64,000 bases of DNA from Williamsia sterculiae (GTDB lineage: Bacteria > Actinomycetota > Actinomycetes > Mycobacteriales > Mycobacteriaceae): contig NZ_FTNT01000003.1 in NCBI RefSeq assembly GCF_900156495.1, positions 310,001-374,000 of the forward strand. The letters are read 5' to 3'. Positions 18,224 to 26,521 of the stretch are shown here, piece after piece. Below the pieces are notes generated by a model. The model ran no database searches and was not told where the DNA came from. It saw only the letters and a program-made list of their open reading frames with translations. Position numbers and translations under genes: made by a program. Position 1 is the stretch's first letter, and each line of letters opens with the position of its first letter.

Positions 18224-19639
18224 GTGGCCGCACACACCGCCGAGATGTCGATCCTGTCCGGACGCCGTCGCGCCGACGTCACCCCGGGTTTCCTGGTTCG
18301 GCGGGTCGACGGCGGCAGCGAGCTGACCGCCTACCGGCGACTACGCCGCGAGACGTTCGTCGACGAGCAGGGGTTGTTCACCGGTGACGACCACGACGAG
18401 GTCGACGACGACCCGCGCGCCGTCGTCCTGGTCGCGACCGGTGCCGACGACGCGGTGCTCGGCGGGGTGCGACTGTCGCCCCATGGCGTCCCGGACATCG
18501 GTTGGTGGACGGGGTCCCGCCTGGTCGTGGCGCGCGGCGCCCACGCGAGCGGAATCGGCGCGGCCCTGGTGCGTGCGGCCTGTGCCCACGCCCAGGAGCA
18601 CGGGGTGCTGCGTTTCGAGGCCACCGTGCAGCGGCGCCACTGGGCGATGTTCACCCGGCTCGGCTGGACGATACTCTCCGACTGTGAGGTGGCCGGCGTG
18701 GGCCACAGCCGGATGCGGTCGCCCATCGACACCATCCAGTCCGCGACGGACCGCACCAAGTCGTATCTCGCCGAGGTCCTGGCACCGCTGGCCGAGCAGG
18801 CGGGTGGTCTCGGGCCGCCGGGCTTTCGCGGTGACGACGGTGTGCCGGTGCCGGGCGGCGACACCATCGCCGCCTGCGACGCGATCATCCCGTCGATGGT
18901 GGAACGCGACCCGGAGTGGGCCGGATGGTGTTCGGTCCTGGTCAACCTCAACGACCTCGCCGCGATGGGGGCCCGTCCGACCGGACTGCTCGACGCCGTC
19001 GGCGCACCCACCCGCTCGGTGCTCACCCGGATCGTCCGGGGTATCGCCCACGCCGCCGCGGCGTGGGACGTCCCCGTCCTGGGCGGCCACACCCAGGTCG
19101 GTGTGCCTGCCTCGCTCAGCGTGACCGCGCTGGGTACCACCACCCGGCCGATCCGTGCCGGTGGTGCCAGCGTCGGCGATCGGCTCCGGCTGATCGCCGA
19201 TCTCGACGGTCGATGGCGTCCCGGACACCATGGGACGCAATGGGACTCGACTACGGGTCGGTCTGCGGCGGACCTCCGGTCGATGAATCGGGTGGTGGCC
19301 GACCTGTCACCCCGCGCGGCCAAGGACGTGAGCATGGCCGGATTGGCCGGGACCGCGGGCATGCTCGCGGAGGCGAGTGGCGCGGGTGTGGAACTCGACG
19401 TGACATCGATACCGCGTCCGGATGTCGCGGACATGGGGTCCTGGTTGACCTGTTTTCCCGGGTTCGCCATGTTGACCGCCGACCGAGCCGCGGCCGCGTC
19501 CCCCGAGGGGCTGCCGAACGGTGTCCGCTGCGCGGAGGTGGGGGTACTCGTCGACCGGCCCGGTGTGCGTCTGCGCTGGCCCGACGGTGCGACGACGACG
19601 GCGGTGGCGGCGGCCGTCACCGGGCTGGGTCGCGCATGA
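18224..19639 (+). CDS. GNAT N-acetyltransferase fused to AIR synthase-like domain (MSMEG_0567 type)
   Basis: 471 residues from GTG 18224. Residues about 20-165 are a GNAT domain (YRRLRRETFVDEQGLF, RLVVARGAHASGIGAALVRAACAHAQ with the acetyl-CoA loop, QRRHWAMFTRLGW). Residues about 175-471 are an AIR synthase/PurM-like domain (FRGDDGVPVPGGD, NLNDLAAMGARPTGLLDAVG, GGHTQVGVPASLSVTALG), a fold that makes ATP-dependent acyl-phosphate or amidine-type chemistry. In cyanobacteria and pseudomonads these are separate genes (Sll0786 and Sll0787). The fusion implies sequential action on one substrate. It starts two bases after the radical SAM gene. Confidence 0.85.
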   Translation: MAAHTAEMSILSGRRRADVTPGFLVRRVDGGSELTAYRRLRRETFVDEQGLFTGDDHDEVDDDPRAVVLVATGADDAVLGGVRLSPHGVPDIGWWTGSRLVVARGAHASGIGAALVRAACAHAQEHGVLRFEATVQRRHWAMFTRLGWTILSDCEVAGVGHSRMRSPIDTIQSATDRTKSYLAEVLAPLAEQAGGLGPPGFRGDDGVPVPGGDTIAACDAIIPSMVERDPEWAGWCSVLVNLNDLAAMGARPTGLLDAVGAPTRSVLTRIVRGIAHAAAAWDVPVLGGHTQVGVPASLSVTALGTTTRPIRAGGASVGDRLRLIADLDGRWRPGHHGTQWDSTTGRSAADLRSMNRVVADLSPRAAKDVSMAGLAGTAGMLAEASGAGVELDVTSIPRPDVADMGSWLTCFPGFAMLTADRAAAASPEGLPNGVRCAEVGVLVDRPGVRLRWPDGATTTAVAAAVTGLGRA

Positions 19640-19680
19640 CCGGACGCGATGCACCCGCGGCGGTGGCGCCCTCGGGCGCA

Positions 19681-19686
19681 TAGGAT
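19681..19686 (+). promoter_or_regulatory. -10-like element before the nitrilase paralogue
   Basis: TAGGAT, eight bases upstream of ATG 19695. If used it would give a leaderless internal transcript for the pseudonitrilase and glycosyltransferase. Confidence 0.35.
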
Positions 19687-19694
19687 CCGCTGTC

Positions 19695-20546
19695 ATGTCG
19701 CCGATCACCCTGGGAGCCGTCGCGGCCAATTTCGGGCGCGACCTCGACAGGTCCTTGGCCAAGGTCATCGGGATCATGGAGGCCGCGCGCCGCGACGGGG
19801 TCGACCTGCTGGTCTTCCCCGACGCGGCGCTGGGCGGGTACATCGGTGACCTGGTGGACCCGGACACCACGGAGCTGCCACCCGCCCTCGACCCACACGG
19901 TCCCGAGATCGCGGCCGTCATCGCCGCCGCCGGGCCGATGACCGTGTGCGTGGGGTATGCCGAGGCGGCCGACGCCTACCGGTACAACTCGGCGATCTGT
20001 GTGACCGGGGACGGGATCCTGGGTACCCATCGCAAGGTCCATCAACCGATCGGGGAGTCCCTGGCCTACGCCGCCGGCGACGCGTTCCGGGCGTTCGACA
20101 CCCCGGTCGGGCGATTGGGGATGCTGATCGACTACGACAAGACGTTCCCGGAATCCGCGCGGACCCTCGCCCTCGACGGTGCGGTGACGATCGCGGCGTT
20201 GTCGGCGTGGCCGGCGAGCGTGACCGATCGCGCCTCCCGACTGCCCGCGGACCGGCAGTCGCGGCTCTTCGACCTGTACGACGCGGCACGGGCCGCCGAG
20301 AACCAGGTTGTGGTGGTGTCCGCGAATCACACCGGGGTGATGGGCAGCCTGCGCTTCCTCGGACAGGCCAAGATCGTCGGACCCGGGGGTGAGGTGTTGG
20401 CGACCACGAGGTCCAAGGGCGGACTGGCGTCCGTCGCCATGGACATCGACGCCGAGATCGCCCGCGCACGAAGAACTCTGAGCCACCTCACCGAACGGCG
20501 TAGCGCGACCTACGATCTCGAACGCGGACCGACGGTGACGTCGTGA
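19695..20546 (+). CDS. Nitrilase paralogue with replaced catalytic residues (putative pseudoenzyme)
   Basis: 283 residues, clearly a duplicate of the nitrilase at 12385-13278: shared blocks include LGAVAANF/LAAVAANF, RKVHQP, FDTPVGR and the LSAWPA and AENQV/LDNQV regions. The catalytic Cys is replaced: LIDYDKTFPES has Asp146 where the active enzyme has ICYDKAFPEA. The catalytic Glu is also changed to Asp43 (FPDAALGGYI). Only Lys114 of the triad remains. The frame is intact with no stop or frameshift, so the protein is kept for another purpose, perhaps as a structural partner of the active nitrilase in its spiral oligomer or for binding without hydrolysis. Overlaps the glycosyltransferase by four bases. 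Confidence 0.85.
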   Translation: MSPITLGAVAANFGRDLDRSLAKVIGIMEAARRDGVDLLVFPDAALGGYIGDLVDPDTTELPPALDPHGPEIAAVIAAAGPMTVCVGYAEAADAYRYNSAICVTGDGILGTHRKVHQPIGESLAYAAGDAFRAFDTPVGRLGMLIDYDKTFPESARTLALDGAVTIAALSAWPASVTDRASRLPADRQSRLFDLYDAARAAENQVVVVSANHTGVMGSLRFLGQAKIVGPGGEVLATTRSKGGLASVAMDIDAEIARARRTLSHLTERRSATYDLERGPTVTS

Positions 20547-21658
20547 ACCCGGGACCCCGGGTCGCCTTGATCACCTACTCCACCAAACCGCGCGGTGGTG
20601 TGGTGCACACCCTGAATCTCGCCGAGGCGCTGGCGGACGCCGGAGCCGAGGTCACCGTGTGGTCGCTGGCCCGCGCGGGTGACGTCGGATTCTTCCGTGC
20701 CGTGGATCCACGAGTCCGCCTGCGACTGGTCGACTTCCCGGTGCGCGAGGACGAGTCCGTCACCGATCGCATCATCCGCTCCATCGACACCCTGCGCGCC
20801 GCGTTCACCCCCGACGACCATGACGTGGTGCACGCCCAGGACTGCATCAGCGCGAACGCCGTGGGAGCGTGTATCCGCACCATCCACCACCTCGACGAGT
20901 TCACCACCCCGGTCCTGGCCGACTGTCACGAGAAGGCGGTCGTGGAACCGTACGCGCGGATCTGCGTCTCCCGTGCGGTGGCGGACGAGGTGACCACGGG
21001 ATGGGGTCTGTCGCCGACCGTGATACCCAACGGTGTGGTCGCTCGGCGGTTCGCCGATGCGGCGTCGTGGGCGCCGCCCGCGGTTGCGGGACGGGCGCGG
21101 TGGCGGGATCGATTGGGTGCGTACGTACTCGCCGTCGGTGGTATCGAGCCACGCAAGGGCAGTATCGATCTGATCGAGGCCTATGCGCGTCTGCAGTGCG
21201 ATCATCACGGCGTGTCCCTGGTGTTCGCTGGTGGCGAGACGCTGTTCGACTACCGCGCATATCGATCCGAGTTCGACCGTCGTGCACGGGAACTAGGGGT
21301 GACGCCGGTGGTCCTGGGGCCGGTCGACGACGATGCGTTGCCCGCGCTGGTGGCGGCCTCCGACGCGTTCGCGTTCCCGTCGACCAAGGAGGGTTTCGGG
21401 CTCGCCGCGATGGAGGCGCTCGCCGCGGGACGGCCGGTGGTGGCCCGCGACCTGCCGGTGTTGCGCGAGGTGTTCGGCCCGACCGTGCGGTACGGCTCGG
21501 ATCCGAGGGGTTTCGCTGCCGAGTTGTCCGCAGCACTGGACGATTCCGGTGACGGGTCACGTGCCGACGCGGGACGGCGGCTGGCCGCGTCGCTGACCTG
21601 GCAGAGCGCGGCGGCCGCGCACCTGCGCTTCTACGCCGAGAACCCGCTGCGCCGCTGA
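20543..21658 (+). CDS. MSMEG_0565 family glycosyltransferase (GT4)
   Basis: 371 residues from GTG 20543, overlapping the previous stop by GTGA. GT-B fold: the N-terminal half starts RVALITYSTKPRGGVVHTLNLAEAL, and the C-terminal half has YVLAVGGIEPRKGSIDLIEAYARL and the nucleotide-sugar site PSTKEGFGLAAMEALAAGRPVVARDLPVLREVFG. It is the last gene of the nit cluster and points to a glycosylated small molecule or glycosylated intermediate as product. The donor and acceptor cannot be read from sequence. Its 3' end overlaps the convergent nucleoside hydrolase gene by 28 bp. Confidence 0.85.
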   Translation: MNPGPRVALITYSTKPRGGVVHTLNLAEALADAGAEVTVWSLARAGDVGFFRAVDPRVRLRLVDFPVREDESVTDRIIRSIDTLRAAFTPDDHDVVHAQDCISANAVGACIRTIHHLDEFTTPVLADCHEKAVVEPYARICVSRAVADEVTTGWGLSPTVIPNGVVARRFADAASWAPPAVAGRARWRDRLGAYVLAVGGIEPRKGSIDLIEAYARLQCDHHGVSLVFAGGETLFDYRAYRSEFDRRARELGVTPVVLGPVDDDALPALVAASDAFAFPSTKEGFGLAAMEALAAGRPVVARDLPVLREVFGPTVRYGSDPRGFAAELSAALDDSGDGSRADAGRRLAASLTWQSAAAAHLRFYAENPLRR

Positions 21659-22686
21659 GTGCCGACGGCGGCCGCCAGTCGCGCCACCGTGGTCACGAGG
21701 TCGTCGAAGAACGCATCGGGGTCGGTGCGGGTTGCGATCTCCGCGTTGGGCGGACGACCCCACATCCCGCGTTCGTCGGCGACGGTGGTGCCGCGGGTGA
21801 GGGTGCCGTCGAGTTCGACGTCCACACAGGCCGGCCGGGTCCGCACGATGGACGGGTCCAGGGCCACCGCGGCGGCGAACGGGTCGTGCATGTGCGCGAT
21901 GTAGCCCTCGTCGTGGGCGGCGTGGAATTCGAAGTAGAAGCGGATCGCGTCGGTCAGCGCGGCGACGACGGGATTGTCGGCGACCGAACGGGTACCCGGG
22001 TCGTCGACCGGTGACGGGGTCTCCACCGGGGTGCTGTCCGCGGCCGCGGCCAACCGCGCCAGGTGGTCAGGGGTCATCACGATGGTCTCGGTGAGATCGA
22101 GCGGACAGAGGACGGGGGCGGGTGCGCCGCCGGTGCCGAAGGCGGTGAGTACCTCGTGCGCCGCCTCCGGGTCGACGGCGACGTTCCACTCGGTGGTCGG
22201 GGAGGTGTTACCGGGGTGATAGAACACACCGCCCATGATCACCAACCGGCGCAGGCGCGACGGTAGCGCGGGGTCCTGACGGATGGCGAGGGCGAGGTTG
22301 GTGGTCGGGCCGGTGACCAGGCCCACAAGCTCGCCGGAGTACCGCTCCGACAACGCGATCCAGGCATCGGCGGCGGTGTCGCGAGAGGCGGTCGAGGTGG
22401 TGGCAGGGAGATCGGCGTAGCCGACTCCCAGTGGTCCGTGGGTGTCCTCGGTGGTCCTCAGGGGTGCGGCCAGCGGTTGCTCCGACCCGGTGTGGACGGG
22501 GATGTCGTCGCGGCCACACAGTCCGAGCCAGGCCAGGTTGTTCGCGGTCACCACGTCGACCGGCACATTGCCCGCGGTGGAGACGACGGCGCGCAGGTCG
22601 ACCTCGGGGTGGGCGAGCAGATACAGCAGCGCCAGCGAGTCGTCGATACCGGTGTCGCAGTCGAACAGCAGGGGGAGGTCGCTCAC
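21631..22686 (-). CDS. Inosine-uridine type nucleoside hydrolase
   Basis: 351 residues from GTG 22686. The N-terminal LLFDCDTGIDDSLALLYLL carries the DxDxGxDD calcium- and ribose-binding motif; VMGGVFYHPGN and the C-terminal HMHDPFAAAVALDP (His/Asp active-site region) are conserved. It would cleave nucleosides to base and ribose in salvage. It is convergent with and overlaps the glycosyltransferase by 28 bp, so the two transcripts are antisense at their ends. It could conceivably serve nitrogen scavenging beside the nit cluster, but that is only suggested by position. Confidence 0.87.
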   Translation of the reverse strand: MSDLPLLFDCDTGIDDSLALLYLLAHPEVDLRAVVSTAGNVPVDVVTANNLAWLGLCGRDDIPVHTGSEQPLAAPLRTTEDTHGPLGVGYADLPATTSTASRDTAADAWIALSERYSGELVGLVTGPTTNLALAIRQDPALPSRLRRLVIMGGVFYHPGNTSPTTEWNVAVDPEAAHEVLTAFGTGGAPAPVLCPLDLTETIVMTPDHLARLAAAADSTPVETPSPVDDPGTRSVADNPVVAALTDAIRFYFEFHAAHDEGYIAHMHDPFAAAVALDPSIVRTRPACVDVELDGTLTRGTTVADERGMWGRPPNAEIATRTDPDAFFDDLVTTVARLAAAVGTQRRSGFSA

Positions 22687-22808
22687 CGGTCGATCCTGTC
22701 ACGGGTGGCCTGCGCGTGACGGGAACGAGCGCCCGGTCGAGTCGGATATCGGCCCGCTCGAGGCCGACCACGGCCCGCTCGACGTGGATGACGGCACGAT
22801 CGACGGGA

Positions 22809-22840
22809 AACGGCCGACATCGTTGTCGATGTCGGCCGTT
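22809..22840 (-). terminator. Hairpin terminator downstream of tRNA-Leu
   Basis: AACGGCCGACATCG-ttgt-CGATGTCGGCCGTT forms a perfect 14-bp stem with a four-base loop. It begins eight bases past the tRNA 3' end in the tRNA direction and is followed by TTTCCC. The remaining 120 bp toward the nucleoside hydrolase start show no gene. Confidence 0.75.
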
Positions 22841-22847
22841 GCTCCGG

Positions 22848-22933
22848 TGTCCGAGGGGGGACTTGAACCCCCACGCCCGTTAATAGGGCACTAGCACCTC
22901 AAGCTAGCGCGTCTGCCATTCCGCCACTCGGAC
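22848..22933 (-). tRNA. tRNA-Leu (anticodon GAG)
   Basis: 86 nt without an encoded CCA. The acceptor stem is GTCCGAG/CTCGGAC with discriminator A. The anticodon stem CTAGC/GCTAG encloses loop TTGAGGT, giving anticodon GAG (Leu, CUC codons). The long variable arm (TGCCC...GGGCG) and the T arm GGGGGTTCAAGTCCCCC are typical of tRNA-Leu. Confidence 0.95.
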
Positions 22934-23053
22934 ATACGACACGCGGTCCGTCGAGACCCGCGGTCAGCGAGGGATAACACTAGCCGACGGCCGGTCGGCA
23001 TCCCAAATCACCATCTCGGCGGGCACACGTCCGACGGTGCTAACAATGACAAG

Positions 23054-24415
23054 GTGAGCGACCACAACGATCGTCCAGACAGCCCGAACAGCCCGCGCGC
23101 CACCGACGAGGTCGTCGACCTGGTCAGCCGGCTGATCCGCTTCGACACCAGCAACACCGGTGAGCTGGCGACAACCGTCGGCGAGGCCGAGTGTGCTCGA
23201 TGGGTGGCCGAACAACTCGAGGAGGTGGGGTACACCACCGAATACGTCGAATCCGGCCAGCCCGGCCGCGGCAACGTGTTCGCCCGCCTCGAGGGCGCCG
23301 ACCGCAGTCGCGGGGCGCTCCTGTTGCACTCCCACCTCGACGTGGTCCCGGCCGAGGCCGCCGACTGGAGCGTGCACCCGTTCTCCGGATCCGTCTCTGA
23401 TGGCTACATCTGGGGTCGCGGGGCCATCGACATGAAGGACATGGTCGGCATGGCCATCGCCCTGGCCAGACAGTTCCGCCGCGACGGCACCGTCCCGCCC
23501 CGTGACATCGTATTCGCGTTCCTCGCCGACGAGGAGGCGGGTGGTCGGTGGGGTTCGCACTGGCTGGTGGATAACCGTCCCGACCTGTTCGAGGGGATCA
23601 CCGACGCGGTCGGGGAGGTCGGCGGGTTCTCGCTGACCGTGGACACACCGAGTGGTGACCAACGTCGGCTGTACCTGGTGGAGACGGCGGAGAAGGGCAT
23701 CGCCTGGATGAAGCTGACCGCCACCGCCAAGGCCGGACACGGATCGTTCCTGCACGCCGACAACGCGGTCACCCTGATCTCCGAGGCCGTCGCAGCGCTG
23801 GGGCGGCACACGTTCCCGCTGGTGATGACCGAGTCGGTCGAACAGTTCCTGGCCGTCGTGTCCGAGGAGACGGGGCTCGACTTCTCCCCGGATGCGCCCG
23901 ATCTGGACACCACACTGTTCAAACTGGGCAGCATCGCCCGGATCGTCGGTGCCACCCTGCGCGACACGGCGAACCCGACGATGCTGCAGGCGGGTTACAA
24001 GGCCAACGTGATCCCACAGACCGCCAGCGCCGTCGTGGACTGCCGGGTGCTGCCCGGTCGTCAGGCCGCCTTCGAGGCCGAGGTGGATGCCCTCATCGGA
24101 CCCGACGTCACCCGCGAATGGGTGACCAAACTCGACTCCTATGAGACCACCTTCGACGGACATCTGGTGGACGCGATGAACGACGCGGTGCTCGCCTTCG
24201 ACCCGAACGGCCGAACCGTGCCGTACATGTTGTCCGGTGGCACCGACGCCAAGGCTTTCGCCAGGATCGGCATCCGTTGCTTCGGGTTCGCACCGTTGCG
24301 GTTGCCGCCCGAACTCGATTTCGCCGCGCTGTTCCACGGCGTGGACGAGCGGGTCCCGGTCGACGCGCTGCTGTTCGGCACCGACGTCCTCGAACACTTC
24401 CTGCTGCACATCTGA
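23054..24415 (+). CDS. M20 family metallopeptidase (Rv2141c-like)
   Basis: 453 residues from GTG 23054. Zinc-ligand motifs are LLHSHLDVVPAEAADWSVHPFSG (first His and the catalytic Asp), WGRGAIDMKDMV (bridging Asp) and FLADEEAGGRWGSHWLV (catalytic Glu and the Glu ligand). The final MLSGGTDAKAFARIGIRCFGFAP supports a complete M20/M25/M40 dipeptidase or deacylase of the ArgE/DapE type. Substrate unknown. A degenerate -10 (AACAAT, 23042-23047) lies six bases before the start. Gene order with tRNA-Leu and PEBP matches the M. tuberculosis region. Confidence 0.87.
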   Translation: MSDHNDRPDSPNSPRATDEVVDLVSRLIRFDTSNTGELATTVGEAECARWVAEQLEEVGYTTEYVESGQPGRGNVFARLEGADRSRGALLLHSHLDVVPAEAADWSVHPFSGSVSDGYIWGRGAIDMKDMVGMAIALARQFRRDGTVPPRDIVFAFLADEEAGGRWGSHWLVDNRPDLFEGITDAVGEVGGFSLTVDTPSGDQRRLYLVETAEKGIAWMKLTATAKAGHGSFLHADNAVTLISEAVAALGRHTFPLVMTESVEQFLAVVSEETGLDFSPDAPDLDTTLFKLGSIARIVGATLRDTANPTMLQAGYKANVIPQTASAVVDCRVLPGRQAAFEAEVDALIGPDVTREWVTKLDSYETTFDGHLVDAMNDAVLAFDPNGRTVPYMLSGGTDAKAFARIGIRCFGFAPLRLPPELDFAALFHGVDERVPVDALLFGTDVLEHFLLHI

Positions 24416-24500
24416 GCGGGCCGGGACGCACCCGTCCAACCCCAGCGGGCGGGCATGATGGACGAGCACAGCGAGAACACCTTCTCCCGAGAGGAATCAC

Positions 24501-25043
24501 GTGGCACCGACACCAGACCCTTACGCAGCGCTTCCCGCACTTCCGGGTTTCACCCTGACCTCCGACAGCGTCACCGACGGTGAACCACTCGGCAATGCGC
24601 AGGTCAGCGGGATCATGGGTGCGGGCGGGCACGACGCGTCGCCGCAGTTGACCTGGTCCGGTTTTCCCGAGGGCACCAAGAGTTTCGCGGTCACCGTCTT
24701 CGATCCGGACGCTCCCACGGTGTCCGGCTTCTGGCACTGGGCCGTCGCCGACATCCCGGTGTCGGAGACGTCGCTTCCCGAAGGAGCGGGTGACGACGAG
24801 GGCAGCGCCCTCCCCGCCGGTGCGGTGCAGTTGCGCAACGACTCCGGCAAGGCAGGCTATGTGGGTGCCGCACCGCCGCCCGGACACGGCCCGCACCGCT
24901 ACCTCGTGGCCGTGCACGCAGTCGACGTGGAGTCCCTGGAGCTGCCGGAGGGGGCGACACCGGCGTTCCTCGGATTCAATCTCTTCAGCCACGCCATCGG
25001 ACGTGCTGTCATCGTCGGCACCTACGAGCAGCCGGAGGGCTGA
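24501..25043 (+). CDS. YbhB/YbcL family Raf kinase inhibitor-like (PEBP) protein
   Basis: 180 residues from GTG 24501, with GAGAGGA seven bases upstream. The PEBP fold is shown by [40 protein letters not shown] (ligand-pocket DPDAP and HW) and [21 protein letters not shown] (GxxPPxGxGxHRY). It corresponds to M. tuberculosis Rv2140c. It binds small anionic or lipid ligands; the biological role is not settled. No signal peptide, so cytoplasmic. Confidence 0.9.
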   Translation: MAPTPDPYAALPALPGFTLTSDSVTDGEPLGNAQVSGIMGAGGHDASPQLTWSGFPEGTKSFAVTVFDPDAPTVSGFWHWAVADIPVSETSLPEGAGDDEGSALPAGAVQLRNDSGKAGYVGAAPPPGHGPHRYLVAVHAVDVESLELPEGATPAFLGFNLFSHAIGRAVIVGTYEQPEG

Positions 25044-25051
25044 GGGGGCGG

Positions 25052-25092
25052 CTCAGCTGTCCATCTCGACTCAGTTGTACATCTGGACTCAG
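25052..25092. repeat. 18-bp tandem repeat between PEBP and pyrD
   Basis: CTCAGCTGTCCATCTCGA (25052-25069), then CTCAGTTGTACATCTGGA (25070-25087), then CTCAG (25088-25092). The pyrD stop codon falls in the third, partial unit. Confidence 0.7.
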
Positions 25093-26225
25093 CCGGGCGC
25101 CGCGCACCCACCGGGGTCGCGGCGTTCGGTGTCCGCGCCGCTGCCGACCGCGTCACCCAGCGACCCGAACCCACCGGCACGCAGCCGTTCGGCGATGCCG
25201 CGGTGGATTTCCGACGCCCAGAGCGGACCGCCGTAGATGAATCCCGTGTAGCCCTGGATCAGCGAGGCTCCCGCGCGGATGCGTTCCCAGGCCTGATCTG
25301 CGGTCTCGATCCCGCCGACCGACACGATGGTCAACCGGTCGCCGACGCGTCCGTACACCCGCCGTAGCACCTGCAGCGACCGCTCGTTCAATGGCGCGCC
25401 CGACAGTCCGCCCGCACCCATCGCGGAGACCTCCGACGCCGGGGTGCGCAGCCCGTCCCGGGCGATGGTGGTGTTGGTGCACACGATGCCGGCCAACCCG
25501 AGTTCCACGGCCAGATCGGCAACGGCGTCGATGTCGTCGTCGGCGAGGTCGGGGGCGATCTTCACCAGCACCGGGATCCGCACCTCGGCGACCACCGCGC
25601 CCAGCAACGGACGCAACGACGACACCGCCTGCAGGTCGCGCAGGCCGGGGGTGTTGGGCGAACTGACGTTGACCACCAGATAGTCGGCGTGCGGCGCCAA
25701 CAGGCGGGCGCTGTACAGATAGTCGTCCACGGCGTCGGCCGGTTCGACGAGCTTGGTCTTGCCGATGTTGATCCCTATCGGCACCGACCCGACCGGGCGT
25801 TGCGCCCGCAATCGGGTGACCACCGCGTCGGCACCGTCGTTGTTGAAACCCATCCGGTTGACGATGGCCCGGTCGCCGGGTAGTCGGAACATCCGTGGCG
25901 CCGGGTTGCCGGGCTGCGCGCGTCCGGTCACCGTACCGAGTTCGGCATAACCGAAACCCAGTGCGCCCCAGGCGTCGACGGCGGTCGCGTTCTTGTCGAA
26001 CCCGGCGGCCAATCCGAGGGGGGCGGGAAAGTCGATGCCGAACACCCGTGATCGCAGGATCGGGTCGTGGGTGCCGAGCAGGTGGGTACCGAGCCGGCGC
26101 AGCGGGGCCAGGCGGCCGACACCCGCGATGACGGCGGCGGCGACGGTATGTATCCGCTCGGGTGGCAGCAGGAACATCAACCGCAGCAGCCACGGGTAGA
26201 CCGCGGTCGACAACCTGTCGATCAT
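25089..26225 (-). CDS. pyrD: Dihydroorotate dehydrogenase (quinone), class 2
   Basis: 378 residues from ATG 26225. Membrane-associated flavoprotein that oxidises dihydroorotate to orotate with quinone in pyrimidine synthesis. The N-terminal helix ([19 protein letters not shown]) is the membrane/quinone segment of class 2. [62 protein letters not shown] (with the Ser base of class 2) and [32 protein letters not shown] are all present. It overlaps DUF5703 by ATGA and is the last gene of the lppL-DUF5703-pyrD operon. Confidence 0.95.
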   Translation of the reverse strand: MIDRLSTAVYPWLLRLMFLLPPERIHTVAAAVIAGVGRLAPLRRLGTHLLGTHDPILRSRVFGIDFPAPLGLAAGFDKNATAVDAWGALGFGYAELGTVTGRAQPGNPAPRMFRLPGDRAIVNRMGFNNDGADAVVTRLRAQRPVGSVPIGINIGKTKLVEPADAVDDYLYSARLLAPHADYLVVNVSSPNTPGLRDLQAVSSLRPLLGAVVAEVRIPVLVKIAPDLADDDIDAVADLAVELGLAGIVCTNTTIARDGLRTPASEVSAMGAGGLSGAPLNERSLQVLRRVYGRVGDRLTIVSVGGIETADQAWERIRAGASLIQGYTGFIYGGPLWASEIHRGIAERLRAGGFGSLGDAVGSGADTERRDPGGCAAPG

Positions 26226-26479
26226 GCGCTGAGCTCGGTGTCGCCGCGTCGTGGGATGCGACGTTTGAGCAGCACCTTGCGGGTGCCGTCGGAGTACAGC
26301 CGCACCCGGGAGATCTCCCACCCGCTGAACTCGGCCTCGATCGACAACCGGATCGACGCGGTGAGACGGGTCACGTCCGGGGGCAGACGCAACGGCAGGA
26401 ACTCGTAGCCGTCGGCGGTGATGGTGTCCCACTCCCGGGGGAACCCGCGCGTCGTGCCCCCGCGTGCTGTCTTCCTCAC
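26222..26479 (-). CDS. DUF5703 family protein
   Basis: 85 residues from GTG 26479. The core [58 protein letters not shown] fits the small actinobacterial DUF5703 family (pattern [10 protein letters not shown]....L...AE..GWE..R.RLY.DG.R.V.L.R). Function unknown. The first 15 residues are basic and less conserved, so a later start is possible. It lies 42 bp after the lipoprotein gene and overlaps pyrD. Confidence 0.72.
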   Translation of the reverse strand: MRKTARGGTTRGFPREWDTITADGYEFLPLRLPPDVTRLTASIRLSIEAEFSGWEISRVRLYSDGTRKVLLKRRIPRRGDTELSA

Positions 26480-26521
26480 CGCGTCATCACCGGTCCTCGT
26501 GCTCGTCGTGCGTGCCGCGCG

